Assembly (NCBI GenBank): GCA_030760725.1
Contig: JASWHV010000009.1
Coordinates: forward strand, 89,454,780-89,518,779
From: Neostapfia colusana
Taxonomy: Eukaryota > Streptophyta > Magnoliopsida > Poales > Poaceae
DNA length: 64,000 bases
Reading direction: 5' to 3'
Shown here: piece after piece, positions 10,313-21,186 of the stretch
Layout: each line of letters begins with the position of its first letter
Position numbering within the stretch: position 1 is the stretch's first letter
Notes under the pieces: generated by a model
The model's input: only the letters and a program-made list of their open reading frames with translations
Databases searched by the model: none
Told to the model about the DNA's origin: nothing
Translations under genes and position numbers: made by a program

Positions 10313-11363
10313 AGGGTGAAGGCAGATCATATGCGGAAACCGGGACTGCTACAACCACTGGGCGTTCCTGCCTGGATCTGGGAAGATGTGAGGATGTACT
10401 TCATCATCGGTTTACCCACCACTTTTCAGAAACATGATTCTGTGTGGGTAATCATCGACCGGCTCACCAAAGTTGTCCATTTCATCCCGGTCAACACCAA
10501 CTACAACGCCAAGAAGTACGCTGAATTGTACATCTCGCGGATCCTATCCATCATATGGGATCGAGGCACTTTATTTGTGTCCCATTTTTGGGAGCAGCTA
10601 CACGCTGCATATCCGTAGTTCAGCATACCACCCGCAGACGGACGGGCAAACCGAGCGGGTAAACCAAATTCTGGAGGACATGCTACGAGCTTGCGCCATC
10701 AACCACGGCAAGAACTGGGATGATCACTTGCCGTTGGCTGAGTACCAAGCCAGCATCAAGATGGTGCCTTACGAGGCGCTATACGGCAGGAAATGCCGCA
10801 CACCACTGAATTGGTGTGAGTCTGGCGAAAGGGTTACCTTCGGGATTGATCATGTCAACAATGCGGAGGAAAAGGTTTGGCTGATTCAAGCGAAACTAAA
10901 AGCCGCCAAATCCCGACAGAAACAATATGCGGACCGGAGAAAACGCCCATTACAGGTCGAAGTCGGGGATCACGTATACCTACGTGTGTCTCCAATAAAG
11001 GGCATGAATAGATTCGGGGTGAGCGGAAAGTTGGCACCCCGATTCGTCGGTCCATTTCAGATTACCGAAAGATGTGGATCGGTAGCATACCGGCTGAAAT
11101 TACCAGAAGCACTTTCCGGTGTCCACGACGTCTTTCACATTTCCCAGCTGAGGAAGTGTTTTAAGCTATCAACTACCATTCAGCTGCAAGATATAGAAGA
11201 ACTGAAACCGGATCTCACGTATCAGGAGGAACTGGTTCAGGTTATTGATGAAAAGGCCCGAACCACACGCAACCGTACGTTGTGGTTCTACAAAGTTCTA
11301 TGGAGTAATCACTCCATGGACGAAGCGACATGGGAGAGTGAAGGATTTCTTCGCGCTAACTAG
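10313..11363 (+). pseudogene. Integrase core and chromodomain-like tail, element A
   Basis: Integrase that would insert the cDNA copy. The first catalytic Asp of the expected MDFI-type block reads Tyr (RMYFIIGLP, about 10390-10410). The second Asp (DRGTLF) and the Glu block (TDGQTERVNQ) are present, but sequence between them is deleted and the frame ends at 10618. The rest is open in another frame from about 10600 to 11363. A short deletion is also evident at LAEYQASIK. The C-terminus has the GPFQITERCG and HDVFHISQLRKC blocks, then a chromodomain-like end (VLWSNHSMDEATWE). Chromodomains steer integration towards particular chromatin in this lineage. Confidence 0.87.
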
Positions 11364-11448
11364 CCCGAATTTTTCACGTCGCATATACGGTAATTTTCCA
11401 CCGTCCTCTCTCTAATTTTCACCTTATCATCTCGGGACGAGATTCTTT

Positions 11449-11461
11449 TAAGGGGGGAGGA
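11449..11461 (+). other. Polypurine tract of element A
   Basis: A purine run (AAGGGGGGAGGAA) lies just before the 3' LTR start TGTAAAGG at 11463. It primes plus-strand DNA synthesis. The position fixes the 5' boundary of the 3' LTR. Confidence 0.88.
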
Positions 11462-13864
11462 ATGTAAAGGCCCCAGTTTTTGACACATATTCAAAGTGTC
11501 CCTCACCACACACAACCTTCATTTGAAGAAACTTGATGAACTCATTAGAAGTGGCATTTCCCACATACATCATATAGGGGCTGGACATATGAAAAACTCC
11601 TACATTTTGCTAGTAATGTCCATGCCAAGTTTTACCCAAATGCAAAACCTTTTTGAGGTACTTTTGGGTATAGCTAGAAAGAGGGTAGTTTGAACTCAAA
11701 TTCAAACTGTTTTTATCCCATGAATTCAAAAGTGGGAGGCATATTCTTACTAAGCACATTTTTGTGAGCTCACACACCAATTTTCACTATATTTGGAGTT
11801 GATCTTGACATGAGCTAAGTGTAGCAAATTCAAACTTTATTTGAATTTCAAACTGAACATGTGCTGAAATTTAGTCAAACCAAACCCAATTTGAATTCTA
11901 ACCAATTCAAATGGCTCAGGGGTGAATAATTCAAATCACCATGGGCATTTTAGGGCTTACTGTTTACAACAGTAATATGGAGTTAAGTTCAGAGGTTAAA
12001 ATGGGAGTGGGACCCACCTGTCAGCTACTGAAGAGGTTCAACCAACTGAAGACTTTCTCACTCGGGTCTTCGGGCTTCAACAGAGATCGCCACCGAGGGG
12101 AGGCCGCCGTGCCACCAGCAGCTTGGCCACGCGCGGGCGCAGGTCGGTTCCAAGCCCTTCTTAAGGCGCTCCACGCCTCGGCCAAAGCCCTCGCCGTTTT
12201 TCTTCCCCTCGCAAGAACACAGCACCAGAATTCTTCCCTCCGCCACTCGGAACCGATCGTAGAACCATGATCACAGCCTCCCCGATCCCTCCAGAGCTAT
12301 GACAAGGTCTAGGAACCTTCCTTCTTCTTCCCCGTCGCTAGAAATCGGCTGAACTCGGTTGATCTCCGCTATACCGGGAGTTCCGTTCAGTGACCTAAAA
12401 CCGCCGCACTTTGGGCTCCCATGGACAGCCCAACCGGGAGGTTGTCACGCCCAAACTAAGGCGTCCCTGGACGCATTAGGGACCGTTGCTGCTCACTCCC
12501 GAGCCACAGCCCGAGGGCTTGATCGTCGGCGGTGAATTTCCAGTTTTCCCCTTTCTCGGTACAGACTGACCTTCGGGTGTGGTTCTGTCAAATTCATGCT
12601 CTAGGAAAGGATAGAGGGTCGCAATCCGTTCCCACACAGACTAGACTTGGTAGCGCACAAGTTGCCTTCACAACCCTTAGCCTGATAACCCCTGTACCCG
12701 GCGTATTTCGAAGCTTGCCGACTGCGGATCCTGTGGGAAGCATCGGGCGCACGGTGGGAGCTTACTTCGGACCTCCCACGAGCTGCTTCGAACCCATGCC
12801 GAGGTTCCTGAGGGACCACTGATGCTGTCCGGACGTTTGCTCAGTCGGTTGGAGTGCTAGGAAGGTCGGCCGACACGGCCGAAGTCTTTCCTAAGCCGCC
12901 GCTCGTCGCTGACCATGTGCCGGCCGTTTTCATGATGAACTGAGCCCAGAATCATGTTTCCCGAGTAGACATAGGCAGGGACGGCTAGAATCATGAAGTT
13001 TGGGGAACCACAGAGGCTGCCGGCGAGCTCTCCGGCGAAGCATCACAGCGGCCGAACGAGGGAGTCGGGAGGAAGACGAAGCCGGGTGGGCCACGTGTCA
13101 GCGGCTCGGATTTTAAATCCGGGATCAGTCTGCGGCTTGGATCCGGTGTGCTGGCGCGCAAAAACCCCGTGAACCCCGGTGTGCCATCGCTTCAGTGCCC
13201 GACACGTGTAGCGTGGACCCACCGGCAGATTTAAACATTTCCCCAATTTTCAGATTTCATTCAAACTTCAAATCCTCATAACTTTGGCTAGGAAACTCCA
13301 AATCGACTGAACCAAATTTTGTTGGATTCAACACTCTGAGTACTTTCCAGCAAATCAAGTTTCACTTCAGGAAAATCCTTATTTCTCCAGAATTAATTCT
13401 TCAAAATTTAAAATTTTTAGAATTTTAACTGGAGAATCCTTTGGAGGAAAATTCTGAAATTTTGCTGGGATCTTCACCAAAATACCTCTGAACTACCATA
13501 AAAATTTCAGATTCATTGGAGCTCATTTTGTCCACCTAATGGTGTGAATAATGAAACTGTTCCAGAGAAAATAGAAAATGTCCAGAAACATTTTTAGAAG
13601 TTCTCTGAAATTGTTTAGCTCATATCATTAGCTATGAACCTTCAAATTAAGTGAGACCAACTCCATTAGAACCCTCTGAAAGTCTAGTTTTCAGAAAGTC
13701 ATGGCTTGCTCCATGCAAATTCCTAGAAAACCCTAAGAGGTCCAATTAAGGTCAAGTACATAATTATTTGTGGAGGGCTCAAATGAGCTTTGCTGCAACT
13801 AAAACTTGGCCAAGTCTTGTTTAGGTTGTAACCAAGCCAAATTAAAATTTTCAGAGTCATTGGG

Positions 13865-14475
13865 AGGGAAGTTCTATAGGACGGTGATCAGACCCGCGAT
13901 GCTCTATGGGGCGGAATGTTGGCCAACTAAACGGCAACATGTCCAACAAATGAGTGTCGCAGAGATGCGCATGCTACGGTGGATGTGCGGGCACACGAGA
14001 AGAGACAGAATAAGGAATGAGGTGATTCGAGATAACGTAGGGGTGGCGCCGATTGAAGAGAAGTTAGTCCAACATCGACTTAGGTGGTTTGGACATATCC
14101 AACGGAGACCTCCAGAAGCACCGGTTAACAGTGGGATTTTAAGAGGTAGAGAAAATATTAGGAGGGGTAGAGGACGACCAAGATTGACCTGGGAGGAGGC
14201 GGTAAAACGAGATTTGAGAGTTTGGAATGTATCCAGGGACTTAGCTCATGATAGGACCGCATGGAAAGTAGCAATCCATGTGCCAGAATCGTAGTCTTGT
14301 TTTTTTTTTCTTTTCTCTTTTCTTTTTCTTTTTTTTTCTTTTTTTCTTCTTTTTTTTCCTTTTTTTTCTTTTTTCCTTGTTCTTATAACTCTTCCTCTCT
14401 TTTACTTCATTGATATTGGGTTTCATGTCTAGCCGTCCCCAACAGGCTTGGGATAAAGGCTTGGTTGTTGTTGTA
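13865..14475 (+). mobile_element. 5'-truncated LINE (RTE-like) fragment
   Basis: A clean insertion in the right LTR, flanked by the 9-10 base duplication (A)GTCATTGGG at 13856-13864 and 14476-14484. The uninterrupted site is visible in the left LTR near 2577. It encodes only the C-terminal end of a LINE polyprotein: an open frame to a TAG at 14292-14294, with RWFGHIQRRPPEAPV and RGRGRPRLTWEEAVKRDL. A long T/C-rich tract follows (14298-14390), then a 3' end of TTG repeats (GGTTGTTGTTGTA). The 5' truncation is typical of LINE insertion. The clade assignment rests on the TTG tail and is an inference. Confidence 0.88.
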
Positions 14476-14571
14476 GTCATTGGGTCTGTCTAGTAAGACT
14501 TATAAACTTCACAAGTGCAAATTCAATTCAAATGAATTTAAATTGATACATGTACTTTTTATCTCATGTAG

Positions 14572-14652
14572 TCGCTAAGGTCGAGGAGGAACCCGAAGTC
14601 TTAGACTTCGTTACTCCGGAAGAGCAGCTAGCCTACGACCAAGAGCAGCAAG
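14572..14652 (+). other. Putative LTR exon a (family A, right copy)
   Basis: Same as 2676-2756: acceptor-like CTCATGTAG before it and donor AG|GCAAGC after it. It is 81 bases long and open as 2 + 26 codons + 1. The only difference from the left copy is one synonymous change. Together with exon b at 15456-15544, this copy keeps both splice signals. Confidence 0.42.
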
Positions 14653-15218
14653 GCAAGCTCCGGTTTGCATTAACTTTATACAATTTTTTATTGTTTTGAG
14701 CACTTACTTGAGTATCATTATTTCTTGCATTGGAGTCTTGTTTGAAAACCCAATTGCATAGCCAAAAAACCAGGGGTTGGGATTAGGATGGAAAACCCCG
14801 ATTAGCTACTGCAATGCTAGGATAGTGTAGGATTCGGTACAAGTCGAGTAGTTGGAACTACTCGCGCGCATCGGCTAGAGGCACTCGACTCAGGTAGAGA
14901 TAGCAAATGAAACACATGGCAAGAAAAATGAGACCGAGCGGAGAGTAAGGGCAACAGGACTTTGGGGCCTGGATGCTATAGCTCCACTTGTGTCGATTGA
15001 GGACGGGCGTACGTGACGGGTTATTCGGGTGGCCCTGCAGGTGTAAATCGATTATAATCGCCGTCCCTCACGGTCAGTGAGTACCACTTGTTCACTGTAC
15101 CGTGACGTAGAGAGAACAGGCTTGTTACATGTTAAAATGATGCTGATTGAGAGATGGACTTTGATCGTTAATTTCTGTAGTTTAGAGCTAATTAAAGTTC
15201 CTTTCAACTTTGGGCAAA

Positions 15219-15267
15219 GTACATGAGAGAAATGCATTTCTTTTTTGATTGTGGCTCTCTCATGTGC
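15219..15267 (+). other. Conserved LTR stem-loop (family A, right copy)
   Basis: Arms 15221-15230 and 15256-15265 pair over 10 bp. The loop has drifted slightly (TTTCTTTTTTGATTGTGG). A T-to-C change loses the innermost pair of the left copy. It is the same element as 3611-3659. Confidence 0.45.
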
Positions 15268-15455
15268 CTTACCATAAGGTTCTCCACAATTTGCTGCTAA
15301 AACTTGAAAGTAAAGTTCCACTAATTAGGCGAGTCATTGCAACTGATTTTACCTCCTGTACCTATCATCCCTCATGTAGAAGTTCCATGTTTAGGCGAGA
15401 CGGGTCAGACATGATGAGCCTTCGTGCTCACTGCTTGTGTTTGAAGTTTTTGCAG

Positions 15456-15544
15456 GGTTCTATGAGGACGGGACTCCCGAGGAGGAGACGGAACCCCAGG
15501 AGGGGAACCCCGTCGAGTGGGAGTCGTGCACGCCGCCGTGTTAG
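15456..15544 (+). other. Putative LTR exon b (family A, right copy)
   Basis: Preceded by a strong acceptor, TTTTTGCAG. As 2 bases plus 29 codons it is acidic and ends in CTPPC and a TAG at 15542-15544. Compared with the left copy I count four synonymous and three mostly conservative changes, so the frame appears kept. The sample is too small to prove selection. Confidence 0.4.
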
Positions 15545-15866
15545 TGTGCATGTGTGCTAGCAAGGACACGTTCACGGGCTTAACGTGAACTTGATGCGTA
15601 GTCTACGCCCGTGAGTGTAGACTGAACATATTTTGTTGTACAAATGTTCATAAACCTCTTTATGTAATAAAACTTTGTTTCCGCTTTGTACCTTTGATGT
15701 GTGTTATCCGGTGCTGTGCAACGCAGCACCCCTCAGCGTGATCCTGGCTCGACAAGACCGTTGGGGTCGTGTCATTAAGGAACTTAAATAGCAGTAGTTA
15801 TGAATAGAAGTGTAATTCTTACACTTCATTAGCACTTATACATATATTTTGCTACATTTCATATAG

Positions 15867-15944
15867 TGACCGAAGTGGAGGACGCACCAGAGCCGTTGGA
15901 CGTCCTCTCACTAGACGCTGATTTTCCGTTTAGCTCGGAACTAG
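15867..15944 (+). other. Putative LTR exon a (family C)
   Basis: A 78-base open segment (2 + 25 codons + 1) between an acceptor-like ATTTCATATAG and donor AG|GCAAGC. Its product would be acidic (TEVEDAPEPLDVLSLDADF). The phase is the same as in A and B although the sequence is quite different. Confidence 0.38.
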
Positions 15945-16796
15945 GCAAGCCCCGGTCATTTAAGTACTTTTGCAAAGTTTTCATTTGTATCACTTATGTT
16001 TAGGGTGTAATGCTTGCATTAGAGTTAGGGTGATTGAAACCCCACTTGCATAACCTTTAAATCCTATGGAGGGTTGGATAGTTTACAAACTACACGAGAA
16101 GAGAATGCCATGCTAATGTTCTTAGGATCTCGGTAGAAGTCGAGTGGTTGGAATCTACTCGTGAGATAGGTATTTATTCACACGGAATGGAAAGATGTTG
16201 ATAATGGCTTAGGATTGTGAAATTGAGACCCAGCAGGGGGGATAGGATCCAGTGAGCGGAGGTCTCACATCTGTAGCCCTGTTGGTGTCGATTGAAGATC
16301 GAGTCGTGTGCGGCCCTGCTGGAGAACTTTGAACAGTACCGGATGCATACTGGTATATGGGAACCAGGAAACCGATGTAATTGGTTAACCTGGGTGCCGA
16401 GGCTTACCCAACCGTATTATAGGAGTGGATTGAGGGTAGCAAGGTGTAAATCTGCTGGTGGGCACAGACACGCTCCACGCGGGGACCTCCTGCCTGTTAC
16501 GGATGGACCGGTTCGGCATTTGGGTTGCCATCGAAAGGTTGTTGCATACAACAGAGTAGGAAGGTGTGAAGCACCACACTTCTGAAAGTGGGTGTATGTG
16601 ACGTGTTATCCGGGTGTCTATTGATTGCAATCACCGTCCCTCGCGGTTATTTGAGTACCGCTTGTTCACTGAGCTGTGACGTAGTAAGAAGTGAAAGAAG
16701 CCAGATTAATATGCTGTATTGAACTAATATTGTCTTGCTACCATGTCTTCTGTAGATGTAGAGCTAATTAAGTTCATCTTCCACTTTGGGCATCAC

Positions 16797-16843
16797 CACA
16801 TCGGAGGAAAGCGTTTCTTGTTTGATTGTGGACTTCTGATGTG
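16797..16843 (+). other. Conserved LTR stem-loop (family C)
   Basis: Arms 16797-16807 and 16833-16843 form 11 pairs, two of them G-U type. The 25-base loop contains GCGTTTCTTGTTTGATTG. The stem differs from family A at most positions yet still pairs, while the loop is almost unchanged. Confidence 0.48.
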
Positions 16844-17032
16844 AGGGCTGCCCAAGGCTCATTAAACTGCTGCTACAAAACTGAAAGTAAGGAATAACAT
16901 ATAGGCGTGTCTTTATTGCAATGTCTTTATCCCATATTACTAATCACTGCATTTAGAATTCCATGACTAGGATGTCGGTTAAGCCTTGCTGAGCCATCGT
17001 GCTCACGGTTGCAATATTTGAGCTGTCTGCAG

Positions 17033-17118
17033 GTGAGAGTTATGAGGAAGGGTCCGAGGATGAGGCGATGCCCTCATTAGGGTACACGGCCGAGCTGGAT
17101 CCCTGCACGACGCCGTGA
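17033..17118 (+). other. Putative LTR exon b (family C)
   Basis: Follows acceptor CTGTCTGCAG at 17032. Open as 2 bases plus 28 codons, ending in TGA at 17116-17118. The product is acidic (SYEEGSEDEAM) and ends DPCTTP, recalling the ESCTPPC end of family A. Confidence 0.38.
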
Positions 17119-17437
17119 TCTCCGGTTCTATGTTGCTAGTGTGTAGCGTCCCCGGTCTGGACGGCTGCACTTTTGCTTAGTTAGGATTAGAGACTAGCTA
17201 TGTATAATATTTCCTCTGTATAATGAAGTTTTGTAAAAAGACTTCTGCTGTTTTATGTCAAATAAAAGTTTGTATGTTGTTCATATTCTTTTCCTGTGTG
17301 CTGTTGGGTGCCGCATCGCACGGCACCGCCCTCTGCGATCCTGGAGTGGGTGAACCACGGGGTGGTCCTCACATCAAATCCCAGCCCTTGATCCAAATAT
17401 TTTGCTGAAATCCTAGCCCCCTAGTCTGTTTTGCCCA

Positions 17438-17445
17438 TATAAATA
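17438..17445 (+). promoter_or_regulatory. TATA box of LTR B (5' copy)
   Basis: TATAAATA about 25-30 bases before a CT-rich, GC-rich leader. The 3' LTR has the same box at 56975-56982. It is the likely transcription start signal of element B. Confidence 0.7.
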
Positions 17446-17788
17446 AATCCCTTCTCCCCCCTCAGCCGCCGCCCCTGCTGCTGCTCTGCCCTGGCCTCGC
17501 CCTGTTGCCGTGCCTTGGCCACTGCCACCGCCCTGCCTTGCCACACCTCTGCCGGAGAAGAAGACCCCAGCATCTCCCTGCCTTGGCCGCAGCTCTGCTC
17601 TGCCCCAAGGAAAACCCCATACACCCGCATTGATCAAGAGCTCCAGCTGCTGTCCCTGCAAAGAGAAGACCAACCACAGAGGAGAAGAGGAGGAGGAAGA
17701 GAGGCAGGAGCCGTCGTCCTTCATGCAACATCGTTGCTGTCATCTTCAACCCCGCTGCATCACACCTTGTGACCAGAAGCTACTGCAT

Positions 17789-17794
17789 GTAAGT
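17789..17794 (+). other. Donor-like GTAAGT in LTR B leader
   Basis: GTAAGT follows the GC-rich leader and is kept in the 3' LTR at 57358-57363. Paired with the acceptor-like TAG at 18055 it would define a first intron of about 270 bases. Confidence 0.4.
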
Positions 17795-18055
17795 AGGACA
17801 GCCCCCGGCTTAGGTTTTGATGACGGTTTGATCTAATACCAAGCTAGAATCATAGCCACGTCAAAATTGATTTCCAGCAGCTCCGATAATTGTAAAACCC
17901 CACTAAAACCTACCCAAAACTCACATGGACACATACAAACTGGTTACTATAGGTTGCATTATAGGATTGCAAGCATCCACATCATCGCATCTTGAGTAAA
18001 ATTTGTCCATTGTATTGATTGATGTATTGTTTTGTATGTATGTGATCGTGAGTAG

Positions 18056-18139
18056 AAGGACACGTTCAAGAGGCTGTCTACGAGGACCTCCAGCACCAAG
18101 ACTTCGATGTGTTTGAGCAACACAACCTGTTGGAGCAAG
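18056..18139 (+). other. Putative LTR exon a (family B)
   Basis: An 84-base open segment (2 + 27 codons + 1) after GTGAGTAG and before the consensus GC-type donor AG|GCAAGT. It would encode a Glu/Gln/His-rich peptide (EAVYEDLQHQDF). The 3' LTR copy (57625-57708) is also open, with a few substitutions and no indel. Confidence 0.4.
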
Positions 18140-19172
18140 GCAAGTGTCCCTTGACCATATTGACCCTATGTTTTGAACTGTTTTGTTTGTGAAAACTGAA
18201 TGCTCGTGCCAACTTGATGGGAAACCCTTTTAGTAGGAGTATACTAGCATTTTTACCCGCCCCGACAGTCGTCGGGAACTTGTTGAGTCGGGTATGGTGT
18301 CGTTTTCTCTTTTGCACCGCATAACTTACGGGATTACCGGAAGCTAAAATAAACTTGCTTACTACTGCACTCATAAATATTAAAGATGATTAGAAAATGA
18401 TGATGTTAATGATCATGGAACTAGGGAGATCTAGGCAAGCTTGGCTCATGGTTAGGTTGAATGAGATGGTGGTTTGCTTGCCTTAGATCTAAGGACCGGT
18501 ACGTGCAAGAACATGCTAGAAAAACAGTGCAACCACAAGGCCAAATATGGGTGCGGCTTAGATGACTAATTAGGTGTGTTGCTATTTGTTATGGACCACT
18601 GGATGGCACGGGGAATGGGAGCTGAGGAGGACTAACCTCGGAACTTTATGGCACATGAGGGGGCCCGTGGGTGGGAAAATGGAGATTCAAGCCTGCCGGT
18701 GAAACCTCAGTGGATCCATACATCCTAGTAGTCCCATTGTAAAGGCTATTTTGTTATCTCTTGGCCATACACCGAAGGTTGTGTAGTGGCATGATGGAGG
18801 TTTCTCTAGTTGCTTACGGGTCACGAAATCACAAACTTGTGGGTAAAGTGGTGCCACCTCTGCACAGTGTAAAACTATCATGATATCTGTGCTTCCGGTT
18901 ACAAGCACCTGCCCAACTTCCATCATTAGAGGCAAAACATGGGATGGTTATTCTGTTATGGTTATGGTAGTGTCATTTGGGACTGGTTTTGGTTATGATT
19001 ATTATATTTGATTTGGTTATGTAAATATGTGTTGATCATGAGAAATTGTGAATATGAGATAGCTTGAGAATGATCATTGGCTGGTTAATACTTGATAAAT
19101 GATGAAGTATGATGGTATTGAGCATGAGGGATGATGAATTACTTGGTTATAATGGGATTTAGTTCACCTGGA

Positions 19173-19224
19173 CATTGTAGGCTTTTTTCTTGTGATTGTA
19201 AAATAAAACTTGCTTGCTGCAATG
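19173..19224 (+). other. LTR stem-loop, divergent version (family B)
   Basis: Arms 19173-19180 and 19217-19224 pair over 8 bp with one wobble. The larger loop contains TTTTTTCTTGTGATTGTAA, similar to the A/C/D loop. It is identical in arrangement in the 3' LTR (58750-58757 with 58795-58802). Its place before exon b also matches, about 105 bases upstream. The homology to the A/C/D stem-loop is plausible but weaker. Confidence 0.35.
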
Positions 19225-19329
19225 ATCCCTTTTTTTCAACCTTGTTTTAAGCTACATGTCATACTTTGCCGCACTTGCTGAGTACGACATGTAATCACCC
19301 TTGCATTTCCCACAATATATCGGCTACCG

Positions 19330-19364
19330 GAGAAGAGTATTTCGAAGAGCAAGTGGAGTACTAG
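19330..19364 (+). other. Putative LTR exon b (family B, 5' copy)
   Basis: Short, acidic open segment (EEYFEEQVEY) ending in TAG at 19362-19364. The acceptor here is mutated (CCGG); the 3' copy keeps CTACAG at 58918 but has an early TAA at 58927. Each LTR copy is therefore damaged differently. Confidence 0.3.
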
Positions 19365-19630
19365 GCATGCACACGACCGTCAACTGCCTGTGGCGCCGGA
19401 GTTGGAGCCCTGCTATCTTAGTTTACTTCTGCTACTCTTTAGAGTCTTCCCTAGCAAAATAAATTATATACTCATGGTTGAGACATTGAACTATTGTAAT
19501 AAAGTACTTAAGCACTATTTGTAACGTGGTTATATTCTGTCAGTTTGTTATGGATCTGTGTATGTGTGATGAACATCCTGGGCACACATACATATCACTT
19601 GGTTCATTTTCAGAACCTGGTGTCACAAAT

Positions 19631-19643
19631 TGGCATCAGAGCC
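19631..19643 (+). other. Primer binding site of element B
   Basis: TGGCATCAGAGCC begins four bases after the LTR end. It is a one-base variant of the plant initiator tRNA-Met PBS seen in element A. Confidence 0.85.
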
Positions 19644-19899
19644 ACGTTGAACGTAGGACACAAACTTAGGTAGAATGGACACTCTAGAACACATAAGAAC
19701 ACCCCTCTAAACTGTTACTTTTGGAAACTGCTTGCTGCTGCATTTTACTTGTCAACTCAGCCACCACAAAGTGCCATTTTCAATCCCTATTTCTTCTTTT
19801 CTTTTGGAGAGCCACACCCTCTATTCTCTTGCATAATAGCTCCTGAATTTTTTGGATTTATTTACCCTCTTGTCTAAGGTTCTCATGTCTTATTTATAG

Positions 19900-20780
19900 A
19901 TGCCGATCACTAGGAGCGCAGCACGCATGAAGACTAGCCCACCGCCACTTGGAAGCTCGCTTAACCCCATCGAGGTTTCTGATGGACCGTACTGGAAGGT
20001 ATTGAAGACGGAATCTCATGATTATGCAAGAGGAAAAGGATCCAGAAGAGGTGGAGCTTTCGAGGATGATGTGGAAGATGATCCGCAAGAAGGACAACAC
20101 TGGTTTGCCCCTCGGGTGGAATACTACAAGGGCTAACACCCGGGGGAACCCCATGAAGCTGCACCGCACCGGAAGAAGATGAACAAGGAGAGGAGCCACC
20201 ACCTGCTGAGGCTGGGAATGAAGATGATGAACGAGTCATCCGTTTTGCTCAGGAACTCTGGTCCAACAGGATGGAGGGAGGGCACATAACCAGGGAGCTG
20301 AGAGAGTTCCTTGATTGCTGCAGCTTATACCTGTAGTACCTCCTCAAGAAAATCCATCGCCTCGTACATGAAGAGTGGAAGGCTGAAGTGACCATCCTAT
20401 ATAAGGATAGGGTTGTCACACGGCACTTCGCACCGACATGGAGAGCCACAAGGGCAGAAGCTGTTGATGATGCTGCATGGGATGCACTCACCGGACTATT
20501 CTACGCTTTCCGTGGGCAACATTAAAACACTACCTTTGAGCTGCACCCATATTGAAAGAGTGGTATAAGGAAGATTATTGGACCCCATGGAGGAGCTCTT
20601 TCCAACCCACAAGCTGCTGACAAGTCTCAGAGATTGCTCGTGGAGTTGGGAAACCGCTATGCAAGCGCACAAGAAGAGATCCGCTACCCTCGTAAGAAGC
20701 TGTACATGCTGGGGAAACAAGAGGAGACCCGTGCCACTGCGGTAGCAAATGGAGCACCAGCGTCACCTACCCCTACATAG
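19900..20780 (+). pseudogene. ORF0-like region of element B, degenerate
   Basis: It starts with an ATG at 19900, directly after an acceptor-like TTATTTATAG, and so parallels ORF0 of element A. The first 78 codons are open (MPITRSAARMKTS...) and close at 20136. Further open blocks with stops follow up to a TAG at 20778. They contain recognisable protein-like composition (e.g. EEWKAEVTILYKD and KSQRLLVELGNRYASAQEEI) and a likely helical stretch near the end. I recognise no domain. Position and order suggest the same type of upstream ORF as in element A. Confidence 0.5.
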
Positions 20781-21181
20781 ACTGCCGACTCACAATGGCG
20801 TGCGCCCATGTATGGACCTCCCCCGCCACACGGCCAGAACAGCACTAGTTCTCACGATTAAGTTTAGGTTCCCTATTGAATAAAGTTGTAATAATAACTC
20901 TTAGATCATAGTTGTTTGAATAAGTGTGGTGTGCTTGGGTGTGAGTTGTGGGACGCTTCAACGAATGTCCACATCCACACATAGTTGAGAGATGTGGGAT
21001 GCTTCAGGACTTGTCCACATCCTCACATAGGCTTATATTAATAAAGGAGTTGCTTAGTTCACACACCTTGATGCATATAGTTGGGGGATCAATCTGAATC
21101 TCTATTTCCTGCTCTACTCTCTCACTAATGCAGAGAGAACATTCCAGCCACCACTGAAGAAACACTCGTTGAACAATGAAC
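20781..21181 (+). other. Spacer before gag of element B
   Basis: About 400 bases with no coding signal. A short GTGGGACGCTTCA/GTGGGATGCTTCA duplication lies near 20948-21006. The end (CTCTCTCACTAATGCAG, about 21117-21131) again looks like a splice acceptor before the gag region. Copia G is inserted 55 bases further on. Confidence 0.4.
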
Positions 21182-21186
21182 CACAT

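Larger units (their letters stand above)
214..15774 (+). mobile_element. Ty3/Gypsy chromovirus 'A' with 4-kb LTRs
   Basis: A full-length but decayed LTR retrotransposon. Two direct LTR copies of about 4 kb flank a PBS, an extra upstream ORF, gag, protease, reverse transcriptase/RNase H, integrase and a polypurine tract. The integrase tail carries a chromodomain-like segment, which together with the long LTRs suggests the Tekay/Del lineage of chromoviruses (inference). The coding part has in-frame stops, a one-base insertion and small deletions, so the element cannot move by itself. The left LTR lacks its first 110 bases or so. The right LTR has gained a LINE fragment and lost about 283 bases. 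No target duplication can be checked because the left boundary is rearranged. Confidence 0.9.
11463..15774 (+). repeat. 3' LTR of element A, with LINE insertion
   Basis: Begins TGTAAAGG after the polypurine tract and ends TGTCA, giving TG...CA ends. It is a direct repeat of 214-4165 with scattered differences. Relative to the left copy it holds a LINE insertion (13865-14475) and lacks about 283 bases (the equivalent of 3109-3391, junction near 15003). It also lacks about 20 bases near 11547. The putative exon a (14572-14652), stem-loop (15219-15267), exon b (15456-15544, good acceptor TTTTTGCAG) and AATAAA (15666-15671) are all kept. Confidence 0.9.
15775..17371 (+). repeat. 3' part of a related LTR ('C')
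   Basis: No internal genes, but the stretch matches the 3' half of the A- and D-type LTRs feature by feature. It has an acceptor-like TTCATATAG, an open exon a (15867-15944), the AG|GCAAGC donor, a conserved AGAGCTAATTAA block, a stem-loop (16797-16843), an acceptor CTGTCTGCAG and an open exon b (17033-17118). The end near 17371 (TGTGCTGTTGGGTGCCGC block, then a CCTCACA end) closely resembles the end of solo LTR D in the opposite strand. It abuts element A on the left and the truncated B LTR on the right, so it is a remnant. Confidence 0.75.
17372..19627 (+). repeat. 5' LTR of element B (start missing)
   Basis: Direct repeat of the 3' LTR sequence from about 56912 to 59196. The first few hundred bases of the LTR are absent: it is joined directly to LTR C at 17371/17372. 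It ends GGTGTCACA just before the PBS. It has a promoter (TATAAATA at 17438), a GC-rich leader, a consensus-like GTAAGT donor at 17789, a putative exon a (18056-18139) and exon b (19330-19364), a stem-loop (19173-19224) and AATAAA at 19498-19503. Confidence 0.88.

Noticed and set aside
14298..14390. Long T/C tract as a possible microsatellite or polypyrimidine regulatory site
   Set aside because: It lies inside the LINE 3' end between the ORF stop and the TTG tail, so it is part of the LINE.
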